Assembly: GCA_947175455.1 (NCBI GenBank)
Contig: CAMWMW010000124.1
Span: 1-6,102 of the forward strand
DNA: 6,102 nt
From: an uncultured Porphyromonadaceae bacterium
GTDB taxonomy: Bacteria; Bacteroidota; Bacteroidia; Bacteroidales; Muribaculaceae
Direction: 5' to 3'
The stretch's first letter is position 1, and each line of letters begins with the position of its first letter. The notes beneath the pieces were generated by a model. It did not search any database. It was not told the origin of the DNA and worked only from the letters and a program-made list of their open reading frames with translations. Shown one piece after another: positions 1-5,370 of this stretch. The translations under genes and the position numbers were made by a program.

Positions 1-1
1 C

Positions 2-763
2 CTGTTTTATTGCCGCGATTTCATAATAGCGCGTAATGTGATCATAGGTTTCATTGCATCGGGAGTGGTTGTGACAATTCTGTCATTATGCGGGATAGGG
101 ATAAACGGTACCGTCTTCTTCATTTCAATCCTGCTGGCTGCAATGATATATACGGCAATCGCCATGTTCAGACACAAGATAACAAAATTTCTTGTAACTA
201 TCGGATTCGCAGTGGTATCGGTGATGTTCCTGTTTTCTGTAAACTACGTGTTCGGGAACGTTCTTGAGCCCCATCAACAGATGCGAATAAAAGTGGCTCT
301 CGGCATAGAAGACAATATACGGGGAGCCGGTTATAATGTAAACCAGTCGAAAATTGCAATTGGCTCAGGCGGAATTGCAGGAAAAGGATTTCTCAACGGA
401 ACCCAGACCAAACTTAAATATGTTCCGGAACAGCACACAGACTTCATTTTCTGCACAATCGGAGAAGAAGAAGGATTTATTGGAGCGTCTGCCGTATTGA
501 TTCTATATCTCGCATTCATACTGCGGATAATGCACATCGCGGAACGGCAGAGATCACCCTTTGAACGTGTGTATGCATATTGTGTGGTGTCGATACTGAT
601 ATTCCATCTCGCAATCAATGTCGGCATGGTGATAGGGTTATGCCCTGTAATTGGAATACCATTGCCATTCTTCAGTTACGGAGGATCCTCACTCTGGGGC
701 TTCACAATCCTTCTGTTCATTCTTCTGAGGCTCGATGCCGCACGTAAGGAACGACACGACTGA
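2..763 (+). CDS. rodA: Rod shape-determining protein RodA (SEDS glycosyltransferase), C-terminal part
   Basis: This is the C-terminal 253 residues of RodA, the integral membrane SEDS polymerase that joins lipid II into glycan strands with PBP2 during cell elongation. The frame is open to the left edge, so the real start lies outside; the GTG at 38 is an internal valine. The SEDS signature is intact: QSKIAIGSGG, GKGFLNGTQ, then VPEQHTDFIF (Asp codon at 440-442, aligning with the catalytically essential Asp262 of E. coli RodA), then GEEEGFIGA. Near the end come NVGMVIGLCPVIGIPLPFFSYGGSS and a last hydrophobic helix. The GTQ and PE-HTDFIF context fits RodA better than FtsW. In Bacteroidota the usual order is mreBCD-mrdA-rodA, so this is probably the last gene of the elongasome operon. 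The hairpin just downstream agrees with that. The identification is secure; only the N-terminus is missing. Confidence 0.96.
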   Translation: MFYCRDFIIARNVIIGFIASGVVVTILSLCGIGINGTVFFISILLAAMIYTAIAMFRHKITKFLVTIGFAVVSVMFLFSVNYVFGNVLEPHQQMRIKVALGIEDNIRGAGYNVNQSKIAIGSGGIAGKGFLNGTQTKLKYVPEQHTDFIFCTIGEEEGFIGASAVLILYLAFILRIMHIAERQRSPFERVYAYCVVSILIFHLAINVGMVIGLCPVIGIPLPFFSYGGSSLWGFTILLFILLRLDAARKERHD

Positions 764-771
764 GACAAACA

Positions 772-793
772 GTGCCCGGCAAACGCCGGGCAC
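772..793. terminator. Strong hairpin after rodA, probable (bidirectional) terminator
   Basis: A perfect 9-bp GC-rich stem, GTGCCCGGC / GCCGGGCAC, closes a four-base AAAC loop 8 bases after the rodA stop. No U-tract follows on the plus strand. On the minus strand the stem is followed by TGTTTGTCTC, which is moderately T-rich. It sits between two convergent genes, so it may stop transcripts from both sides. The stem is certain; its role as a terminator is inferred. Confidence 0.6.
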
Positions 794-863
794 AACCTTA
801 AGAAGAATCACTTCTCGTTAAGAAACCAATTACCTACAAATTATTACCTGTTTTCCATTGAAT

Positions 864-884
864 AAGTGTTTGGATTGAACACTT
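864..884 (-). terminator. Hairpin just after the transporter stop codon, possible terminator
   Basis: A perfect 7-bp inverted repeat, AAGTGTT / AACACTT, with a 7-base loop lies 13 bases past the transporter stop on the minus strand. It is AT-rich and lacks a following U-run, so it would be a weak intrinsic terminator at best. The rest of the 134-bp convergent gap also holds a small 5-bp hairpin (AGAAG / CTTCT, 801-815) and no recognisable gene. Confidence 0.3.
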
Positions 885-897
885 GATCACCGGTTTT

Positions 898-2397
898 CTA
901 ATCGTCAAGACTGTCCTCTTCGAGTTTATTTGAATCGGTTGCAGCTGCTTCCGTCTCATAGGCATCTGCCTTGACATTCCAAAGCACTGCCATTGTCAAG
1001 GCTCCTGCAACGGCGACTATGATCATGATCTTGAAAACTCCGTCCCATCCTACTGAAGGTGTATCTGCAAGAATTCCGAATACATAGCCGGAAACTATCG
1101 GAGCTATATAACTTACAAAACCTATTATGCCCACTGCTGATGAAGCCCCCCTGCGAGTAACCTGATTCGAGGCTATGACACCGATAAGAGCCTGCGGTCC
1201 ATATAAAAAGAACCCCGCACATATAAGGAATCCGCATAATAGCAATGGATCTGTCTGAAGCGGGAAGAAACAGAATGCGGCAATGAAGAGAACGACCCCT
1301 ATCATGCAAAATACACTTGTACGCTGACCTCTCCCTTTGAACAGTTTATCAGTAATCACACCGGCACTAAGCATGCCAAGAATACCGAAAACTTCGAATA
1401 TTGCCACTACTGAAGCTGCCGCCGCCGGCGATAAACCTCTGTTCTCCTGTAAGAACGTGGGTCCCCAGTCAAGCACTGCCATTCTGACGACATAGACAAA
1501 GAAATCCGCCAAAGCCAGTATCCACACCAGTTTGCTTTTAATCACATGATTCCATATAAACTGCCGGTGAGCTTTGCTCTCTTCCCTACTCTTACCGGAT
1601 TTCACAGTGCCGGGCAATTCGGGTAATCCCACAGACTTGGGGGTGTCTCGCAAAACTATTATTATAAAGACAACACCAATTGCCGCAATGGCTGCCGGAA
1701 CCCAGAATGTCCATTGCCACGCTCCATAATGTTGAAGCATGCCGTCGACATAGGCACGAGCCGCCTCCGGATCCATAGAAGAGGTGACACTCTGCGTATT
1801 CGCCACCACTCTTTCGCGCAATTCATTGTTTCCGGACTGATCTGTGCCGAACTGACCCATTATAAAACCACACAGAACCGCTGCAACAAAAGCACCGATA
1901 GAATGCGATGTATTCCAAAGAGACATCTTGGTAGACAGCTCGTGAGGAGGAACCCAATGAGTCATCAGACGATTGCATGGAGGGAAGCCGCACCCTTGAA
2001 AAATATTGTTTACTACAAGCAGGATTCCAAACAACAGAATCAGTGCGTGTGTGAATGTCTCACCATAGTCGGAGCCTACAAAATAGGCGCAGATCATGGC
2101 TCCAAAACCGAATAATACATTGACAATCGTGCACACGCTCAAACCCGCCACCATATGCCACCGTCCGTTAACCCTGTCGGCAAGAAATCCGTTCAGGAGT
2201 TTCGAGACTCCATATACAATACTTACAATTGCAAGAATAGCGCCAAGTGCCGCCTTCGAGATACCATATTCAGCCGTGAGACCAGGAATCGCAAACGACA
2301 GATTCTTACGTACAAAATAAAAGACTGCGTATCCTATCATCGTGCCGATGATAGTTCGCCATTGCCAGTATGAAAAACTGTGTTTTGTCTTTTCCAT
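898..2397 (-). CDS. glpT: Organophosphate:phosphate antiporter, GlpT-type MFS transporter
   Basis: This 499-residue inner-membrane protein belongs to the OPA family of the major facilitator superfamily (GlpT, UhpT, UhpC), whose members exchange organic phosphates for inorganic phosphate. The visible family marks are YFVRKN in helix 1 (R30, K31), FQGCGFPPCNRLMTHW (133-148), WNTSHSIG with H165, LRDTPKSVGLP at 249-259 in the central loop, and YVVRMAVLDWGPTFL with R305. The two arginines and the histidine align with the substrate-site residues R45, R269 and H165 of E. coli GlpT. The PPC-R-M-HW stretch is closer to GlpT than to UhpT, but the substrate is not proven. It is longer than E. coli GlpT (452 residues), mainly because about 40 hydrophilic residues are inserted near 183-223, between helices 5 and 6, and because of an acidic C-terminal tail. 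The ATG lies 30 bases after the dehydrogenase stop with no Shine-Dalgarno, so it is cotranscribed as the second gene. Confidence 0.9.
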   Translation of the reverse strand: MEKTKHSFSYWQWRTIIGTMIGYAVFYFVRKNLSFAIPGLTAEYGISKAALGAILAIVSIVYGVSKLLNGFLADRVNGRWHMVAGLSVCTIVNVLFGFGAMICAYFVGSDYGETFTHALILLFGILLVVNNIFQGCGFPPCNRLMTHWVPPHELSTKMSLWNTSHSIGAFVAAVLCGFIMGQFGTDQSGNNELRERVVANTQSVTSSMDPEAARAYVDGMLQHYGAWQWTFWVPAAIAAIGVVFIIIVLRDTPKSVGLPELPGTVKSGKSREESKAHRQFIWNHVIKSKLVWILALADFFVYVVRMAVLDWGPTFLQENRGLSPAAAASVVAIFEVFGILGMLSAGVITDKLFKGRGQRTSVFCMIGVVLFIAAFCFFPLQTDPLLLCGFLICAGFFLYGPQALIGVIASNQVTRRGASSAVGIIGFVSYIAPIVSGYVFGILADTPSVGWDGVFKIMIIVAVAGALTMAVLWNVKADAYETEAAATDSNKLEEDSLDD

Positions 2398-2427
2398 GAT
2401 TATGATTATTGAAACCGGTATTGAAAA

Positions 2428-3771
2428 TCAGCATTCCCAGACTCCACCTTTGCCAAATACTCCATCGACAAGACGGTCATAAAAACAACCTCTCTTTGCA
2501 AGATCGAGCATGTTTATGCGCCATCGCATCAATTGTACAAAATCTGTAAGGTATCTCATTTGACTTCGCGTAACACCAATATCTTCAGGACATGTAGGGG
2601 CACCTGCGATTCTAAACATATTTTGCATCTTATCAAATGAATATACCTGTTTACGAAGTTTCTCCCTGAATTCCTGCCAATTGTTTTTAATCGACTCAAG
2701 CTGTCGTCTTACTGTTTCCTTGTCATTATACTTCTTGGTTATTTCCGTATATCCAAGCTCCGGAACCGGGAAATCCTTGAAAATTTCTCTTGCTCTTTTC
2801 TGTTCCTCTTCAAGTGTGGGCCACTTCTCCACACATGCCTCCACATCTATTTTAGACAAATCCATTTTAAGCAGTTCGTCAAAGAAAGCACATGTGGTCA
2901 GAGTTCCCACCCCAACCTGGAAACCATGCGATTGCAATTTTCCATTGAAAGTATGCCCTGTCATGTCAAGCCAATGGCTGTAAAGATGTTCTGCACACGA
3001 TGCCGGACGGCTTGAATGCGCAACCTGCATTGCAATACCGCTAAGAGTCAGACCTGCGAAAAGTATTCCTACCGATTCAGGATTGCCGGCGGCGATACCT
3101 TCCGGATCAGCTATCATTTCAGGTAAAATTTCATATAGTATTTTCCATGCTTCCGGAACAATTGGTTCCGTACCGAATAAATCAGCAATCATCCACTCTC
3201 CCCCCGCCGGAATCTTGGCTGCGAGATCTGCATAACCGGCGGCAGTCATTTCTTTGGGCGCGGATGCCAATACGCAGGTATCCGCAAGTATTACTTTCGG
3301 AGCTTTGCATTCAATAGTCATTTTCGCGCCATCAACAGTTATGGAAGCTCCCGATGAAGAATAGCCATCTACAGAAGCTGCGGTAGCTACGACCATATAA
3401 GGCACACTGTGACGAAAAGCAGCAAGTTTACACAAATCATTGATAACACCCGAACCCACCGCAACGGGTATAGACGGGAATTCATCGAGCACTGCGCCAA
3501 TTTCGTCTGAATATCGGGAATCAGCGTGAAACTCCTCCATCCCGAACAAGTGTTTGCGGCATTCTATACCGGCATCCTTGAAATAACTCCATATTTTTTC
3601 GCCAGCTGCCTTCCATGTGTTTCCGTCTGCGACTATCAATGCCTTCTTGCCGGGAAAATTCTCCCGAAACAAATCCGGGGCGTGCTTCAGAATATCTTCA
3701 CCGAATTGAAAAACCTTTGTATCGCTCGCAAGAGCAAGCGCATCTTTGATACGTGCATTAAAATCAATCAT
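2428..3771 (-). CDS. egsA: sn-Glycerol-1-phosphate dehydrogenase (EgsA/AraM family)
   Basis: This 447-residue cytoplasmic enzyme is predicted to interconvert dihydroxyacetone phosphate and sn-glycerol-1-phosphate with NAD(P)H, like archaeal G1P dehydrogenase and Bacillus AraM. The fold is that of iron-containing alcohol dehydrogenases and dehydroquinate synthases. Visible marks are the nucleotide-binding VAVGSGVINDLCK (103-115), VVATAASVDGYSSSGASI (127-144), APKEMTAAGYADLAAK (171-186), HSSRPASCAEHLYSHW (252-267) and SHGFQVGVGT (281-290). D182, H262 or H266, and H282 are the likely divalent-metal ligands by family analogy. SVDGYSS and the HSSRPAS-EH block separate it from glycerol dehydrogenase GldA. 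It is longer than AraM (about 390 residues), mostly through an extended helical C-terminal region. It is the first gene of the operon, directly behind a consensus promoter, with the transporter 30 bases downstream. No geranylgeranylglyceryl phosphate synthase is visible, so an ether-lipid role is not supported here. Confidence 0.92.
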   Translation of the reverse strand: MIDFNARIKDALALASDTKVFQFGEDILKHAPDLFRENFPGKKALIVADGNTWKAAGEKIWSYFKDAGIECRKHLFGMEEFHADSRYSDEIGAVLDEFPSIPVAVGSGVINDLCKLAAFRHSVPYMVVATAASVDGYSSSGASITVDGAKMTIECKAPKVILADTCVLASAPKEMTAAGYADLAAKIPAGGEWMIADLFGTEPIVPEAWKILYEILPEMIADPEGIAAGNPESVGILFAGLTLSGIAMQVAHSSRPASCAEHLYSHWLDMTGHTFNGKLQSHGFQVGVGTLTTCAFFDELLKMDLSKIDVEACVEKWPTLEEEQKRAREIFKDFPVPELGYTEITKKYNDKETVRRQLESIKNNWQEFREKLRKQVYSFDKMQNMFRIAGAPTCPEDIGVTRSQMRYLTDFVQLMRWRINMLDLAKRGCFYDRLVDGVFGKGGVWEC

Positions 3772-3817
3772 TGTAGCTTCGTTTAGTTAGTCAGATATTG
3801 GATTAACACCGTAATAA

Positions 3818-3894
3818 GGACGCATGCTCAATAAGTTACAGATTCAAGGACGTTAAATTGGGAATCTATCGTTTCATCATAATATGCTGCGTCC
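3818..3894 (-). promoter_or_regulatory. Foldable 5' leader of the dehydrogenase-transporter operon
   Basis: Read on the minus strand, the untranslated leader between the promoter and the dehydrogenase start (about 130 nt) contains two nested helices. The outer one pairs 3888-3894 with 3818-3824 (GGACGCA / TGCGTCC, 7 bp, perfect). The inner one pairs 3862-3869 with 3838-3845 (ATAGATTC / GAATCTGT, 8 bp with one G-T wobble) around a 16-base loop. That loop carries a second CGTCCTT copy, which could compete for the 5' GGACG. I recognise no known riboswitch family; a regulatory role is inferred only from the pairing. Confidence 0.35.
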
Positions 3895-3908
3895 CGTTAT
3901 GGATTCGG

Positions 3909-3940
3909 CAAAGATAAACAATATATTTCGAATATCCAAA
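3909..3940 (-). promoter_or_regulatory. Bacteroidota-type promoter for the egsA-glpT operon
   Basis: On the minus strand a -33 box TTTG (3937-3940) is separated by exactly 20 bases from a -7 box TATCTTTG (3909-3916). This matches the Bacteroides consensus TTTG-N19-21-TANNTTTG in every defined position. Transcription would begin near 3902-3905, giving a leader of about 130 nt before the dehydrogenase ATG at 3771. Confidence 0.8.
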
Positions 3941-3945
3941 CTAAA

Positions 3946-3956
3946 CTTGTCACAAG
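3946..3956. promoter_or_regulatory. Palindrome directly upstream of the -33 box, possible operator
   Basis: CTTGT-C-ACAAG is a perfect 5-1-5 inverted repeat lying 5 bases upstream of the -33 element of the minus-strand promoter. The position suits an activator or repressor half-site pair. No regulator gene is present in the window, and an 11-bp palindrome may arise by chance. Confidence 0.3.
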
Positions 3957-4015
3957 CTCTCAAAAATCTCAATGAACTGTGTACTGTCGCATGATCTGCT
4001 TCACTAAGAGCTTGT
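3952..4015. repeat. Spaced 9-bp inverted repeat in the divergent intergenic region
   Basis: ACAAGCTCT (3952-3960) and AGAGCTTGT (4007-4015) are perfect inverted copies 46 bases apart. The right copy continues into TTAAAAAT, which resembles the AT-rich ends of some insertion sequences, but no transposase is recognisable. It may be a degraded element scar or a cruciform. The remainder of 3961-4100 shows nothing I can identify. Confidence 0.35.
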
Positions 4016-4109
4016 TTAAAAATGTTGATGCAATGGTCTAAATACCATGCTCTATTCGATAAACTCATCAAAATATCTTTAAAAACAATAATAATCCAAC
4101 CAAAAGTGT

Positions 4110-4117
4110 TATATTTG
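4110..4117 (+). promoter_or_regulatory. TANNTTTG -7 box, likely promoter for the 4216-5136 gene pair
   Basis: TATATTTG matches the Bacteroidota -7 consensus on the plus strand. No good TTTG -33 box lies 19-21 bases upstream; the correctly spaced bases read CAAT. The promoter may therefore be weak or need an activator. Transcription would start near 4123, leaving a leader of about 90 nt before the ATG at 4216. Confidence 0.5.
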
Positions 4118-4144
4118 TAATCGAATGCAATATCTGCCGTGCAG

Positions 4145-4183
4145 CTGATATGCCATAACTGATATGTCATAAACTGCATGCAG
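4145..4183 (+). repeat. 14-bp tandem repeat followed by a 10-bp palindrome in the leader of the 4216 gene
   Basis: CTGATATGCCATAA (4145-4158) is followed immediately by CTGATATGTCATAA (4159-4172), a head-to-tail repeat with one mismatch. The perfect palindrome CTGCATGCAG (4174-4183) comes two bases later, and a related CTGCCGTGCAG (4134-4144) lies just before the repeat. All fall between the predicted start of transcription and the ATG. They could be an operator array or an RNA element; neither is proven. Confidence 0.5.
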
Positions 4184-4215
4184 CATTGCAAATAATAAAA
4201 TAAACCCGAAATATT

Positions 4216-4578
4216 ATGGCAAACAAAAGAGATTTCAAAAAATCAATCGATGCAATCGGCGGTGCAGTATGCAATGAGATGATGGTTGCATATTACAATA
4301 TCGAAGGTGCTGACAAAAATGCAATTGCCTCATCAATCGAGAAGGTACTTGGCGCGGTTGTCAAAGCCAAAAACAATTCAAACGTATTCTTTGACAGGGG
4401 TGTCAAGGCGTTTGCAGATCACGCCGAATATACAAAAGCAAAGAATAGTTTCTTCAAGGCACTCTTTACCAAGATTCACATGGAATTCGGAGAAGAACTC
4501 AATCAAGCTGTTACTTCTTTCAACAAAGCGATTCCGGAAAATGTAAAGAAAGCTAATAAAGAAGCGGTTGCAAAATAA
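4216..4578 (+). CDS. Small helical protein of unknown function, Bacteroidales type
   Basis: This 120-residue protein begins MANKRDFKKSID. From memory, the MANKRD-KK opening resembles small uncharacterised proteins common in Bacteroidales, but I know no function for them. No signal peptide, membrane segment or cysteine motif is visible; there is one cysteine (C19). The sequence looks almost wholly alpha-helical and highly charged, with a lysine-rich C-terminus (VKKANKEAVAK), so it is probably a soluble cytoplasmic helical bundle. The ATG at 4216 is chosen because the frame starts cleanly there and the upstream sequence is AT-rich, without a Shine-Dalgarno, as in the neighbouring genes. It ends 12 bases before the acyltransferase, so the two are probably cotranscribed. 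The coding assignment is strong; the function is unknown. Confidence 0.8.
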   Translation: MANKRDFKKSIDAIGGAVCNEMMVAYYNIEGADKNAIASSIEKVLGAVVKAKNNSNVFFDRGVKAFADHAEYTKAKNSFFKALFTKIHMEFGEELNQAVTSFNKAIPENVKKANKEAVAK

Positions 4579-4590
4579 CATTACTTACGC

Positions 4591-5136
4591 ATGAACATAT
4601 GGGGCAGACTATTGAAATGGAGCGGTTGGAAAGTATCCGTTACCGCTCCTCGACGAGATAAATGTGTTATCTGTGTCGCACCCCACACGTCAAACTGGGA
4701 TTTCATTCTTGGTCTCGCCGCGTACCAGTCATTGGGAAGAAAAGCCAATTTTCTTATGAAAGAGTTTTGGTTTTTCTTCCCACTTAAATACATATTGAAA
4801 GCATTTGGCGGCATACCCGTTCCAGCTAAAAAAAATGGTTCGAGTCTAACTGAAAAGGTCGTTGACCTATTCAAAATGTCGAGATATGTGAACCTTGCCG
4901 TAACACCGGAGGGAACCAGAAGCCGGAAGGAAAAATGGCGGACAGGTTTCTTATACATTTCATATGAAGCTCAAGTGCCGGTACAACTCGGAATAATTGA
5001 TTATGCCAATAAAGAAATAAGAATCAATGATGAATTTTATCCGAGCGGTGATATAGAAAAAGATATGAAATATGTTAAAGAATTCTACGCAAACTCCACA
5101 AATGCTGCCAGATATCCTGAGAAATTCACAATCTGA
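4591..5136 (+). CDS. Short PlsC-family lysophospholipid/glycerol-phosphate acyltransferase
   Basis: This 181-residue protein belongs to the PlsC/LPLAT superfamily, whose members transfer acyl chains to lysophosphatidate or related acceptors at the inner membrane. Motif I is APHTSNWD, with the catalytic H32 and D37 in the HX4D arrangement. Motif III is TPEGTRS (105-111). Motif IV is probably the VPVQLGIIDY region (129-138). Motif II should carry an arginine in a GGIPV(D/N)R context, but here reads FGGIPVPAKK (72-81), with alanine at the arginine position. The acceptor site may thus differ. The hydrophobic stretch at about 59-70 (FWFFFPLKYILK) may anchor the protein at the membrane. It is shorter than E. 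coli PlsC (245 residues) and belongs to a compact subgroup seen in Bacteroidota, so the main cellular PlsC may be encoded elsewhere. It starts 12 bases after the preceding gene. The family is secure; the substrate is not known. Confidence 0.9.
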   Translation: MNIWGRLLKWSGWKVSVTAPRRDKCVICVAPHTSNWDFILGLAAYQSLGRKANFLMKEFWFFFPLKYILKAFGGIPVPAKKNGSSLTEKVVDLFKMSRYVNLAVTPEGTRSRKEKWRTGFLYISYEAQVPVQLGIIDYANKEIRINDEFYPSGDIEKDMKYVKEFYANSTNAARYPEKFTI

Positions 5137-5166
5137 GAAACTCTATAAATTTAATTGTGACGTTCA

Positions 5167-5265
5167 TTGAGAGGATTTTATTCGGTGTTCTTACGAATCG
5201 AAGAAGGAGCGGAACGGGCTGTGTGACCGATGAGACTCGGTGAAAACAGCCATAAAAGACCTCAA
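5167..5265 (+). ncRNA. Candidate structured RNA in the acyltransferase/omega-amidase gap
   Basis: The segment can fold into a closed multi-helix structure. The closing stem pairs TTGAG (5167-5171) with CTCAA (5261-5265) and TTTTA (5176-5180) with TAAAA (5253-5257); GAGG/CCTC is an alternative register. Inside are a small hairpin (TTCG 5181-5184 with CGAA 5194-5197, or TTCTT 5188-5192 with AAGAA 5201-5205) and a stronger one. The stronger one pairs GGCTGT (5217-5222) with ACAGCC (5246-5251), has an internal loop GTG / GAAA, then pairs ACCGA (5226-5230) with TCGGT (5237-5241) under a TGAGAC loop. Pairings are given on the plus strand, but the strand is not certain. No U-tract follows, so it is not a simple terminator. 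It matches no riboswitch or housekeeping RNA I know. It could be a leader of the amidase gene, 105 nt upstream, or a separate small RNA. The remainder of this 234-bp gap is AT-rich, without a convincing promoter. Confidence 0.4.
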
Positions 5266-5370
5266 GGAAGCCACAAGATGTACTATCTAAATAATTTCGA
5301 AATAAAAACAGTTTCTAAGAGTTTAAGCATTGTCCTATAACGGATACAGACAATATAACTATACCTTACC

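Noticed and set aside
331..627. Minus-strand open frame inside rodA.
   Set aside because: It lies opposite the highly conserved RodA catalytic region and has no recognisable protein features; it is a shadow frame.
1714..2373. Several plus-strand open frames inside the transporter gene.
   Set aside because: They overlap a well-supported coding sequence on the opposite strand, and their translations look random.
2428..3771. Archaeal-type ether lipid synthesis in a bacterium.
   Set aside because: Glycerol-1-phosphate dehydrogenase alone is not enough; no GGGP or DGGGP synthase is visible in the window.
3877..4191. A 104-codon open frame on the minus strand in the divergent intergenic region.
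   Set aside because: It runs across the egsA promoter, the leader and the repeats. The protein is rich in Cys, His and Trp with no family resemblance, and the region reads as regulatory DNA.
5226..5251. CCGATGA...GAAA resembles the hammerhead ribozyme core (CTGATGA...GAAA).
   Set aside because: The bases between the two motifs cannot form stem II, and the alternative ACCGA/TCGGT pairing uses up the core bases.
5167..5280. Cobalamin, SAM-I, TPP or THF riboswitch suggested by fragments such as GATGAGACTCGG and AGCCAC.
   Set aside because: The conserved cores (cobalamin box, SAM-I kink-turn and GGCAACC, TPP CTGAGA/ACCTGA, THF pseudoknot sequences) are not present in order.
5292..5299. TAATTTCG as a -7 box for the omega-amidase gene.
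   Set aside because: It differs from TANNTTTG in a defined position and has no -33 TTTG at the right distance; too weak to annotate.
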